From Trichopria drosophilae (Eukaryota; Arthropoda; Insecta; Hymenoptera; Diapriidae), in assembly GCA_030407085.1 (NCBI GenBank), contig CM059583.1, forward strand, positions 205,900,001-205,964,000: DNA of 64,000 bases, given 5' to 3'. Positions 40,554 through 53,057 of the stretch are shown here, in pieces (the first letter of the stretch is position 1; each line of letters opens with the position of its first letter). The translations under genes and the position numbers were made by a program. The notes under the pieces are model-generated. The model searched no databases. It was not told where the DNA came from and saw nothing but the letters and a program-made list of their open reading frames with translations.

Positions 40554-43500
40554 TAGCGCGAATCGTTTGCGATTCGTTTGCGAATGATTGCGATTACCGA
40601 TTTTTCGTTTGCGAATTCGTCGTTTTTGAGTTATTTGCAAAAAACGAAATGGCCGGCTAACTTCACGTTAGCATTTTTGAAAACGCAATTACTCGGCAAC
40701 CAATCGACCAATTTCGCCCAAATTAGGCTTGATCGTTTGCGATTCGTTTGCGAATTATGAATTAAAAGTGCTTTTTCCGATAACTTGAAAAATAAAAAAA
40801 AATAAATTATCCTATATGTCCCTTATATACAAAATTCATTAAAAGGTTTGCGATTTTTTTACAATCGGTCTCAATCGTTTGCGATTCGTTTGCGAATTGA
40901 GAAAATATAGCAATTTCCCGAATATCACAATAAATAATGCAAAAATAAACGAATTATTGAAAGTTACTAGATCCAGCCCGCCTCGATATACAAAATCCTT
41001 TAAAAGGTTTGCGATTTTTTTGCAAACGGTCTCAATCGTTTGCGATTCGTTTGCGAATTGAGAAAATATAGCAATTTCCCGAATATCACAATAAATAATG
41101 CGAAAATAAACGAATTATCGAAAGTTACTAGATCCAGCCCACCTCGGTATACAAAATTCATTAAAAGGTTTGCGATTTTTTTGAAAACGGTCTCAATCGT
41201 TTGCGATTCGTTTGCGAATTGAGAAAATATAGCCATCTCCCGAATATCACAATAAATAATGCAAAAATAAACGAATTATTGAAAGTTACTAGATCCAGCC
41301 CGCCTCGATATACAAAATCCTTTAAAAGGTTTGCGATTTTTTTGCAAACGGTCTCAAACGTTTGCGATTCGTTTGCGAATTGAGAAAATATAGCAATCTC
41401 CCGAATATCATAATAAATAATGCGAAAATAAACGAATTATCGAAAGTTACTAGATCCAGCCCACCTCGATATACAAAATCCCTTAAAAGGTTTGCGATTT
41501 TTTTGCAATCGGTCTCAAACGTTTGCGATTCGTTTGCGAATTGAGAAAATATAGCAATTTCCCGAATATCATAATAAATTATGCGAAAATAAACGAATTA
41601 TCGAAAGTTACTAGATCCAGCCCACCTCGATATACAAAATCCTTTAAAAGGTTTGCGATTTTTTTTGCAAACGGTCTCAAATGTTTGCGATTCGTTTGCA
41701 AATGATGGCGCTTACCAATTTTTCGTTTGTGACTTTGTCGTTTTTAAGTTATTTTCGGAAAAAACGACATGGCCGGCCAACTTCACGATCGCTTAAAAAT
41801 CCCTTAAAAGGTTTGCGATTTTTTTGCAATCGGTCTCAAACGTTTGCGATTCGTTTGCGAATTGAGAAAATATAGCAATTTCCCGAATATCATAATAAAT
41901 TATGCGAAAATAAACGAATTATCGAAAGTTACTAGATCCAGCCCACCTCGATATACAAAATCCTTTAAAAGGTTTGCGATTTTTTTGCAAACGGTCTCAA
42001 TCGTTTGCGATTCGTTTGCGAATTGAGAAAATATAGCAATTTCCCGAATATCATAATAAATAATGCGAAAATAAACGAATTATCGAAAGTTACTAGATCC
42101 AGCCCACCTCGATATACAAAATCCTTTAAAAGGTTTGCGATTTTTTTGCAAACGGTCTCAAATGTTTGCGATTCGTTTGCAAATGATGGCGCTTACCAAT
42201 TTTTCGTTTGTGACTTTGTCGTTTTTAAGTTATTTCCGGAAAAACGACATGGCCGGCCAACTTCACGATCGCTTAAAAATCCCTTAAAAGGTTTGCGATT
42301 TTTTTGCAATCGGTCTCAAACGTTTGCGATTCGTTTGCGAATTGAGAAAATATAGCAATCTCCCGAATATCATAATAAATAATGCGAAAATAAACGAATT
42401 ATCGAAAGTTACTAGATCCAGCCCACCTCGATATACAAAATCCTTTAAAAGGTTTGCGATTTTTTGCAATCGGTCTCAATCGTTTGCGATTCGTTTGCGA
42501 ATTGAGAAAATATAGCAATTTCCCGAATATCATAATAAATAATGCGAAAATAAACGAATTATCGAAAGTTACTAGATCCAGCCCACCTCGGTATACAAAA
42601 TTCATTAAAAGGTTTGCGATTTTTTTGAAAACGGTCTCAATCGTTTACGATTCGTTTGCGAATTGAGAAAATATAGCCATCTCCCGAATATCACAATAAA
42701 TAATGCAAAAATAAACGAATTATTGAAAGGTTACTAGATCCAGGCCCGCCTCGATATACAAAAATCCCTTTAAAAGGTTGTGCGATTTTTTTGCAAACGG
42801 TCTCAATCTTTTGCGATTCGTTTGCGAAATGAGAAAATATAAGCAAATTTCCCGAATATCATAATAAATAATGCGAAAATAAACGAATTATCGAAAGTTA
42901 CTAGATCCAGCCCACCTCGGAATACAAAAATCATTAAAAGGTTTGCGATTTTTTTGAAAACGGTCCTCAATCGTTTGCGATTCGTTTGCGAATTGAGAAA
43001 ATATAGCCATCTCCCGAATATCACAATAACATAATGCAAAAATAAACGAATTTATTGAAAGTTACTAGATCCAGCCCGAATCCTCGATATACAAAAATCC
43101 TTTAAAAGGATTTGCGATTTTTTTGCAAACGGTCTCAAACGTTTGACGATTACGTATGCAAATGATGGCGCTTAACCAATTTTTCGTTTGTGACTTTGAC
43201 GTTTTTAAGTTATTATCGGAAAAAGAAAAAAAACGACATGGCCGGCCCAACTTTCACGATCGCTTAAAAAATCCCTTTAAAAGGTTTGCGATTTTTTTGC
43301 AATCGGACTCTCAAACGTTTGCGTATTCTTTTGCGTATTGAGAAAATATAGCAATTTCCCGAATATCATAATAAATTATGCGAAAATAAACGAATTATCG
43401 AAAGTTACTAGATCCTAGCCAACCTCGAAATACAAAAATCCTTTAAAAGATATGCGATTTTTTTGCAAACGGTCTCAATCTGTTTGCGATTCGTTTGCGA

Positions 43501-43735
43501 ATTGAGAAAATATAGCAATTTCCCGAATATCATAATAAATAATGCGAAAATTAAACGAAATTATCGAAAGTTACTAGATCCAGCCCACCTGCGATATACA
43601 AAAAATCCTTTAAAAAAGGTTTTTGCGTATTTTTTTGCAAACGGTCTCAAATGTTTGCGATTCGTTTGCAAATGATGGCGCTTACCAATTTTTATCGTTG
43701 TGACTTTGGTCGTTTTTAAGTTATTTCCGGAAAAT
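40554..43735 (+). repeat. 161-bp satellite array, forward arm
   Basis: Monomers start at GTTTGCGATTCGTTTGCGAA and repeat exactly every 161 bp at 40874, 41035, 41196, 41357 and 41518. Two monomer types alternate: one with CCCGCCTCGATATAC and TTTGCAAACGGTCTC, the other with CCCACCTCGGTATAC and TTTGAAAACGGTCTC. A third type carries CATGGCCGGCCAACTTCAC (near 41770, 42250 and 43240) and resembles the terminal part of the host foldback. From about 42725 the copies gain many single-base insertions. The 60-residue reading frames that repeat every 161 bp are a product of the array and not genes. Confidence 0.92.
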
Positions 43736-44275
43736 GGGTTATATAAAAAAAAAAAAAAAATATTTGCATTATGCATGGAATCAAAATTGATATGGACATT
43801 GTTTTTATTTTTTCTCAATCCATGATTTCCTCAATGTAAAGATTACAGTTTTAAAAATAAAAATATTATATATTTACTATAAACAAAACCCAAAATTAAT
43901 TACACATTACTACTTAACAAATATAATGAAAGTGTTATTAACATACCAAATACGTCCTGTAATTGAAAATGTTTTAAGGCGCAATGTCCAATTTTCTTCA
44001 GAATACAAACAGAAACCTGAATATAAAAAAAGCAGATGCAAATTTTCCTGGGACGAAGGAACACTGGAAAAATCTAGAACCAAAGAACTGGACAAAACGG
44101 GGAGATCGCAGTTTGCCTGCGAGCCTATTTTTTAATACTCTTTAAAGTAGCGCCTCGAGTGTATCCCATCATTCAAACAAAATTGAGGGAAAAAGATAGA
44201 ACTATATGTTTTTAGGTGTGGGAAAGCAGAGGACAGAGTTTGATCGAAATTTAATAAAGAGCAGAATGAATAAGC
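43736..44275. other. Non-satellite spacer between the satellite arms
   Basis: An A run near 43746-43760 and AT-rich DNA separate the forward from the reverse array. A short plus-strand frame at 43926-44135 (69 codons, Lys-rich) has no recognised motif, and the sequence quality here is doubtful. Confidence 0.4.
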
Positions 44276-47200
44276 AAACGTGAAGTTAGCCGGCCCATTC
44301 CGTTTTTTCGAAAATATCTTAAAAAGGACAAAGTCGCAAACGAAAAAATTTTGCAACCGAATCGCAAACGTTTTCAGACGCGTTTGCAAAAAAATCGGAA
44401 ACCTTTTAAAGGGATTTGTACATCGAGGGCGGGCTGGATCTAGTAAACTTTCGATAATCTCGTTTATTTTCGCATTAATTTATTATGAATATTCGGGGAA
44501 ATTGCTATATTTTCATCAATTCGCAAACGAATCGCAAACGTTTGAGACCGATTGCAAAAAAATCGCAAACCTTTTAAGGGATTTTAGAGCGATCGTGAAG
44601 TTGGCCGGCCAATGTTCCTTTTTTCAGAAAATTAACTTAAAAACGACAAAGTCACAAACGAAAAATTGGTAAGCCGCTATCATTTGCAAACGAATCGCAA
44701 ACGTTTGAGACCGTTTGCAAAAAAAAATCGCAACCTTTTAAAGGATTTTGTATATATCGAGGTGGTAACTGGATCTAGTAACTTTCGATAATTCGATTAT
44801 TTGTAACGCATTATTTATTATGATATTCCCGGGAGATTGCTAAATATTTTCTCAATTCGCAAACGAATCGCAAACGTTAGAGACCGGATTGCAAAAAAAT
44901 CGCAAACCTTTTAAAGGATTTTGTATATCGAGGTGGGCTGGATCTAGTAACTTTCGGATAATTCGTTTATTTTCGCATTATTTATTATGATATTCGGGAG
45001 ATTGTTATATTTTCTCAATTCGCAAACGAAATCGCAAACGTATTGAGGACCGATTGCAAAAAAATCGCAAAACCTTTTAATGGATTTATGAAGCGATCGT
45101 GAAGTTGGCCGGCCATGTCGTTTTTCAGAAAATCACTTAAAAACGACAAAGTCATCAAACGAAAAATAAACAATTGGTAAGCGCTATCATTTGCAAACGA
45201 ATCGCAACACGTTTGAGACCGTTTGCAAAAAAAAATATCGCAAACCTTTTTAAAGGATTTTGTATATCGAGGTGTACTGGATCTAGTAACTTTCGAAAAT
45301 TCGTTTATTTTCGCATTTAATTTATTATGATTTTCGGGAGATTGCTATATTTATCTTCAATTCGCAAACGAATCGCAAAAACGTTTTTGAGACCGATTGT
45401 CAAAAAAAATCGACAAACCTTTTAAAGGATTTTGTATATCGAGGTGGGCTGGATCTAGTAACTTTCGATAATTCGTTTAATTTTCGCATTATTATTTGTG
45501 ATATTCGGGAAATTGCTATAAATTTTCTCAATTCGCAAACGAATCGCAAACGATTGAGACCGTTTGCAAAAAAATCGCAAACCTTTTAAAGGGATTTTGG
45601 ACCTTTTGCAAAAAAATTCGCAAACCTTTTAATGAATTTTGGTATAACGAGGTGGGCTGGATCAAGTAACTTTCGATAATTCGTTTATTTTAACGCATTA
45701 TTTATTATGATATTCGGGAGATTGCCTATAATTTTTCTCAATTCGCAAACTGAATCGCAAACGTATGAGACCGTTTGCAAAAAAAATTCTGCAAACCTAT
45801 TTAAAGGATTTTGTATATCGAGGCGGGCTGGATCTAGTAACTTTCAAAAATTCGTTTATTTTGGCCATTATTTATTGTGATATTCGGGAGATGGCTATAT
45901 TATTCCTCAATTTCGCAAACGAATCGCAAACGATTGGAACCGTTTTCCCAAAAAAATCGCAAACCTTTTAATGAAATTTTGTATACCCGAGGTGGGCTGG
46001 ATCTAGTAACTTTCTGATAATTCGTTTATTTTCGCATTATTTATTGTGATATTCGGGAAAGTGCTATATTTTCTCAATTCGGCAAACGAATCGCAAAACG
46101 ATTGAGACCGTTTGCAAAAACAAATCGCAAACCTTTTAAAGGATTTTGTATATCGAGGCGGGCTGGATCTAGTAACTTTCAAATAATTCGTTTATTTTTG
46201 CATTATTTATTGTGATATTCGGGAGATGGCTATATTTTCTCAATTCGCAAAACGAATCGCAAACGATTGAGACCGTTTTCAAAAAAATCGCAAACCTTTT
46301 AATGAATTTTTGTATACCCGAGGTGGGCTGTGAATCTAGTAACTTTCGATAATTCGTTTTATTTATTCGCAATTATTTATTGTGATATTCGGGAAATTGC
46401 TAAAATTTTCTCAATTCGCAAAACGGACTCGCAAACGATTGAGACCTCGTTTTTGCAAAAAAATCGCAGAAACCTTTTAAAGGATTTTGTATTATCGAGG
46501 CTGGCTGGATTCTAGTTCCAGTAACTTTCAAATAATTTCGTTTTATTTTTGATGCATAATTTTAATTGTGATATTCGGGGAGATGGCTATATTTTCTCAA
46601 TACGCTAAACGAATCGTAAACGATTGATACCAGTTTTCAAAAAAATCGCAAAACCATTTAATGAATTTTGTATACCGAAGGTGGGGCTGGATCTAGTAAC
46701 TTTCCGATAATTCGTTTATTTTCGCATTATTTATTATGAATATTCGGGAAATTGCTATATTTTACTCAAATTCGCAAAAACGAATCGCAAACGATTGAGA
46801 CCGATAGCAAAAAATCTCAAACCCTTTTAAAAAGGATTTTGTATAAACGAAGTGGGCTGGGAGTCTTAGTAGTAACTTTTCGATAATTCGTTTATTTTCG
46901 CGATTAAATTTATTAATGATATACCCGGAGAATAGAGATTGCAATATTTTCACTCAATTCGCAAACGAATCGCTAAACGTTTGAGACCGAATTGTCAACA
47001 AAAAAATCGCACAAACACTTTTAAGGGATTTTTTAAGCGATCGTGAAGTTGGCCCGGCCATGTCGTTTTTTTCCGGAAATAACTTAAAAACGACAAAGAC
47101 ACACAAACGAAAAATTGGTAAGGCGCCTTCAAATTTGCAAAACGGAAATCGCAAACATTTTGAGGACCGTTTGCAAAAAAAAACTCGCAAACCTTATTAA

Positions 47201-49625
47201 AGGATTTTTGTATATCGAGTTGGGCTCTGTGACTCTAGAAACTTTACGATAATTCGTTTATTTTTTCGCATTATTTATTATGATTATTACGGGAAGAATG
47301 CTTATAATTTCACAATTCGCCAAAACGAATCGCAAACGATTGAGACCGTTTGCAAAAAAAATCGCAAACCTTTTAAAGGATTTTGGTATATCGAGGTGGG
47401 GCTGGATCTAGTAAACTTTTCGATAAATCGTGTATTTTCCGCTTAATGGGCATAATTATATTATGATTATTCGGGAAATTGCTTAATATTTTCTCAATTC
47501 GCTAACGAATCGCAAACGTTTTGAAGACCCGATTGCAATAAAATCGCAAAACCTTTTAAGTGGATTATTAAAGCGATCGAGAAGTTTGGCACGGCCATGT
47601 CGTTTTTGCGAAAATAACATATAAACGACAAAGTCACAAACGAAAGAAAAATTGGTATAGTACGCCATCATTTGCAAACGAATCGCAAACATTTTAAGAC
47701 CGTTTGCAAAAAAAAAATCGCAAACCTTTAAACGGATTTTGTATATCGAGGGAGGTGGGGCTGGATCTGGTAAATTTTCGATAATTCGTTTATTTTCGCA
47801 TAAAATGTTATTATGATATTCGGGAAATTGCGATATTTTCTCAATTCGCAAAACGAATCGCAAACGTTTGAGACCGATTGCAAAAAAATCGCAAAACCTT
47901 TTAAGGGATTTTGGTATAATCGAGGTGGTGCTGGATCTAGTAAACTTTCGATAATTCAGTTTATTTTCGCATTATTTATTATGATATTTCGGGAGGCATT
48001 GCTATATTTTCTCAATTTCGCAAAACGAATCGCACACGTTTGAGACCCGTTTGAGCAATAGCAAAAATCGCAAACCTTTTTAAAGGATTTTGTATATCGA
48101 GGCGGGCTGCTGGATCCAAGTAACTTTCAATAAATTCGTTTATTTTTTGCAATATTTGATTGTGATAATCGGGAGATGGCTATATTGTATCAATTCGCAA
48201 AACGAATCGTCAAAACGATTGAGACCGTTTTCAAAAAAATCGCAAGACCATTTTAATGAATTTTGGTATACCGAGGTGGGCCTGGATCTAGTAACTTATT
48301 CGATAATTCGTTTATTTTCGCAATATTTATATTGTTGATATTCGGAGAAATGCCTATATTTTCCTCAATTTCGCAAACGAATCGGCAAACGATTTGAGAC
48401 CGTTTTGCAAAAAAATCGCAAAACCTTTTAAAGGAATTTGTATATCGAGGCGGGGCTGGATCTAGTAAACTTTCAATAATTCGTTTTATTTTTGCGATTA
48501 TTTATTTGTGATATTCGGGATATTGGCTATATTTTTCTTTCTCAATTCGCAAAACGAAATCGCAAACGATTGAGACCGTTTCAAAAAAATCGCAAACCAA
48601 TTTAATGAATTTATGTATACCGAGGAGGGCTGGAATCTGAGTAACATTTCGATAATTCGTTTATTTTCTCGCATTATTAATTGTGATATTCGGGAAAATT
48701 GCTATATTTTTCTCAATTCCGCAAACGAATCGCAAACGATTGAGACCGTTTGCAAAAAAATCGCAAACCTTTTAAAGGATTTTGTATATCGAGGCGGGCT
48801 GGATCTTAGTAACTTTCCCAATAATTCGTTTATTTTTGCATTATTTTTATTGTGATATTCGGGAGATGGCTATATTTTCTCAATTCGGCAATACGAAATC
48901 GCAAACGATTGAGACCGTTTTTCTAGAAAAAAATCGCAAACCTTTTAATGACAATTTTGTATACCGAGGTGGGCTGGGATCTAGTAACTTTCGATAAATC
49001 TTTTATTTTCGCATTATTTATTGTGATAATTCGGGAAATTGCTATATTATTCTCAATTCGCCAAACGAATCGCAAACGATTGAGGACCCGTTTTGCAAAA
49101 AAATCGCAAACCTTTTTAAAGGATTTAGTATATCGAGGTGGGCTGGATCTAGTAACTTTCGATAAATTCGTTTATTTATCGCATTATTTATTATGTACTA
49201 TAGACGGGAAATGGCCTATATTTTCTCAAATTCGCCAACGAAATCGCAAACGCTTGAGACCGATTGTAAAAAAACTCGCAAAACTTTTAATGAATTGTTG
49301 TTATATAAGGGACATATAGGATAATTTTATTATTTTTTTTATTTTTCAAGTTATCGGAAAACAAAAGCACTTTTAATTCATAATTTCGCAAACGAAAATC
49401 GCAAACCGATCAAGCCTAAATTTGGGCGAAATTTGGTCGAAATTGGTTGCCGAGTAATTGCGTTTTTCAAAAAATGCTAAAACGTGAAAGTTAGCCGGCA
49501 CCCATTTCGTTTTTTTAGCAAAATAACTCAAAAACGACGAATTCGCAAAACGAAAAATCGGTAAACGCAATCATTCGCAAACGAATCGCAAACGATGCGC
49601 GCTAATTTCGATTCGATTTCGCTTA
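44276..49625 (-). repeat. 161-bp satellite array, reverse arm, low-quality copy
   Basis: The same monomers as in the forward arm but reverse-complemented (TTCGCAAACGAATCGCAAAC). Nearly every monomer has several single-base insertions (for example doubled A, stray G or C), so the period drifts above 161 bp. It ends with the terminal block near 49560-49625, as does the clean reverse array at 53058-56560. Confidence 0.85.
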
Positions 49626-52556
49626 CAATGGCCGGGTCAACTAATCACTGGAGGTGATGAACATTGCGTGTATCCCTGCTGGCGCCTCGAGAGGCTGAGT
49701 TTTCGCGTGATGCGGCGGGACGAAAGCGGTGGGAAAGACGAAACGCGCCTTGAGTGGGCATCGGAAAATGTTGGTCTGTTTGGCCGCGCTACAAACGCTA
49801 TTCTCGCGATCGGGAACCATGTAAAAACTTAAAGATCTCGGAACATGGGCACGCGGACAGCCTGTTTCCCAAGCGGACTCTGCGTGAACACCTAAGTTCC
49901 CGTCGACACGACTTAGGTTAATTCATAACATCCTATACGCGTCCATCAACGCTTTGTCAAAGGAAAACTCTGCTCTCGGCAAAATAATGGAGCTAATTCA
50001 AAAATTCCTGCATACCTAAACCACATATATTCTGTTTCCACTTGGGGTAATCGGTTTCCCTTCACACGTGTACTCCCAAATCCAAATTATCCTGATTTAA
50101 TAAACACTTGACGATACGATCCCAAATCCGTAACACTTTCATTCATTCAGTGCAGGCATGTACATGAACGCAAACGTAACGTGTGCTCGGGATCTTAGAA
50201 CCTCGGAATATCAGCCAGTACTGTGCTGATGGAGGTTTGCCTATCATTTCCGCGAATATTACCTGCGGTTTTACTATATGACCTCAAAAACTGTCGAACA
50301 TCATTGACCTATAGACGTGTCGTACTATTTTCGAACCGCGGATGCTAAAAATTGAAGGACCAAAAACTTCACGACAGTAACGACATGTGCAGCATTAATA
50401 AAATGCCATGCAATTGCACTAATAACACTTCTTAAATCGCTAGCCATTTTTTTCTTTCAACCAAAAGAATTCACTACTATGTTACCACAAGGAGAGCAAA
50501 AATAAAATCTGATCAAGGCTCGGATGATGACAAAAAACCCTTATGCTTTGTTAAATTCGTATTATTTAAGTTTACCATAAATTTACATATACAGTTCTGG
50601 GTTTAAATTATAAAGTACTTACAAATAGGCCATTTAACCCCTTTGCGGCATAGTGGGATGCTTCAGCATCCCACCTATTTGTCCTCTCAAGTTTTTAATT
50701 AATTATTCGGCTGTTTTTCATCTAAGCAAATCGCGAGTTATTGAGTAAATTATGTTGAAATAAGAATATATAATCATAAAAGAAAGTTACATTTTATCAA
50801 ATATCGGTTAATTTTTTTTATTATTATAAAAAATAAATAACCACGGATAAAAAAAATATCAATAATTTCAGAAAAAAATCATTTTTGATTGAACAATTAT
50901 ATATATTTGACAGAAAACAATAGCATTTTATGTTTTTTGAGTCCGCTTGATTTCGAATCTGACGTCAGATTTGTTAAAAATCAAAAAGGGCGGATCAAAG
51001 AATGGCGGGACCGGAAGAATCTGAAAAGCTTGCTCGATATAAACTAAATTTTGTTACTCGGGGGTTTCCGGGATCGCTGAATAACGAATCTGAAGTCAGA
51101 TTATGAAAAATTCAAAATGGCGGATCCAAGATGGCTGACCAAAATTAGTTGTTTTAAATTTCAAACCACAGATTTAGTGTTGAAATCTGAACACTGGAAT
51201 TTGTCATCGGTAGATCGAGTAAAACGAACCAATTTTCAAGAAAAATCCAACCACTCGATTTTTAGCGTTTCGTTCCGCCATCCTAGATAACCGCCAATTT
51301 TGAATTATGCAAATCAACTGAAGGTCAGATTCGAAAATCAGCGACCACCGAAAACCCCCAAGTAACAAATTTCGCTGAGATCGAGCCACTAATTATATTT
51401 CGGTCCGCCATTTTGAATTTACAAAATCTGACTTCAAGATTCCGAAATCAGACGACCACCCGAAAAACCCCCCGAGAGTAACAATTTACAGCTGTTTTTC
51501 CGTGTAATGTAAAATGTATGCCGCAAAGGTTTCAGAAAAAATTCGTTTATTCTGCTTGTAAAACAAAAGAAGCTAATCATATCGATTATTTTTATCCTTG
51601 TGAACTTGAGTAGGTAACGCAAACAGACTACGAAATCGTAAGTGCTGTTTCAGTTAGGGACTTAAATTTAGCAGTTAACATTCAAAAAAAATATTTAATA
51701 TTCACTCTGAATGAGATTTATTGTTGATAGTTCAAAATTTAATATAAAGTGCTATTACTTTTTTTTATAATAACGTACTTACTACGGGATTGATAAAGAT
51801 CTCACGGGACATAGTGTGTGATAAATGTTTTCTTTAACCATGGAGTACAAATGTGACATATTCATATTCATACCTTATAAATTAAATCCTGCATTTATAA
51901 ACATTCTATATGATATGTAAGAGCTACACAATGATGTCTTAAACTGAAATTCATTCTTTTTTTTCATAAATTTTAAAAACACAACACACGAATGTTAATA
52001 TCAAATACTGAAGTGTTTTTTCTAGCCGTAAAAGAAAAGAATCATTCATCGATGATATTTATCAATGCTTACTTGAGTAATATAATTAAACTATGAATAA
52101 TACGCGCTGTCCAACAAGTAGACTGAAAATTTACCAGTTAAGCTTTCAAAAATAAAATATGAAGTAAAGGAAGAAAACAAACGAACGAGTCCTGTCTACG
52201 TCAGCACTGGGTACTGCGTGGCCGGAGTTCGCAAATTAACATTCTATTTGTCAACTCGCCTATAAACTCAGTCAATTTTGAAAATTTTTGAAACGAATTA
52301 AAAAAAATAAAATTGTTCATTATAGTTTTCCAGATCTCAGTCGCGCAAAGAAAAAGTGATATATCCTTATATAAATAAATAAGTATATTAATTTTTTAAT
52401 AGCAGAACTGCGAAATTTGTGTTTTTATACGTTCAGTAAACTCTATGCGCTTTCGTCTTATCGAGCGAATTTCAGCAATCCGAAAACTATGACCAGCGAT
52501 GAAAGTTGTTCATTAAGGTTATGGAACCAATTTTGTAGAAAGTTTCATCTCGATTG
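49626..52556. other. Insertion-rich duplicate of 56560-59261 (probable raw-read sequence)
   Basis: It follows the clean segment base for base but with many extra bases: 2931 bp here versus about 2700 bp there. It repeats the foldback end (near 49680-49790), the LTR end (CCGTAACA near 50128-50135), the piggyBac-like palindrome (start near 50641, end near 51528) and the left arm of the 58912 foldback up to CTCGATTGC, where it breaks off. No independent features are claimed inside it. Confidence 0.88.
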
Positions 52557-53057
52557 CCCCCCCACCCCCCCCCCCCCCCACCCCCCCCCCCCCCCACCCC
52601 CCCCCCCCCCCACCCCCCCCCCCCCCCACCCCCCCCCCCCCCCACCCCCCCCCCCCCCCACCCCCCCCCCCCCCCACCCCCCCCCCCCCCCACCCCCCCC
52701 CCCCCCCACCCCCCCCCCCCCCCACCCCCCCCCCCCCCCACCCCCCCCCCCCCCCACCCCCCCCCCCCCCCACCCCCCCCCCCCCCCACCCCCCCCCCCC
52801 CCCACCCCCCCCCCCCCCCACCCCCCCCCCCCCCCACCCCCCCCCCCCCCCACCCCCCCCCCCCCCCACCCCCCCCCCCCCCCACCCCCCCCCCCCCCCA
52901 CCCCCCCCCCCCCCCACCCCCCCCCCCCCCCACCCCCCCCCCCCCCCACCCCCCCCCCCCCCCACCCCCCCCCCCCCCCACCCCCCCCCCCCCCCACCCC
53001 CCCCCCCCCCCACCCCCCCCCCCCCCCACCCCCCCCCCCCCCCACCCCCCCCCCCCA
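52557..53057. repeat. Perfect 16-bp repeat of C15A, 31 copies
   Basis: Single A residues occur at 52564, 52580, 52596 and every 16 bp to 53044 in an otherwise pure C run. There is no sequence variation. It separates the low-quality copy from the clean copy and is absent from the corresponding place at 59260, where the sequence continues ATTAATAGTTTAAATG. Pro/His and Gly/Trp-rich reading frames across it are meaningless. Confidence 0.95.

Noticed and set aside
40554..43735. CRISPR array
   Set aside because: The repeat is contiguous 161-bp satellite without spacers, in an animal genome context.
47483..49319. Apparent ORFs in the reverse satellite arm (for example 47483-47863 and 48948-49319)
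   Set aside because: They arise from insertion-rich, probably uncorrected satellite sequence.
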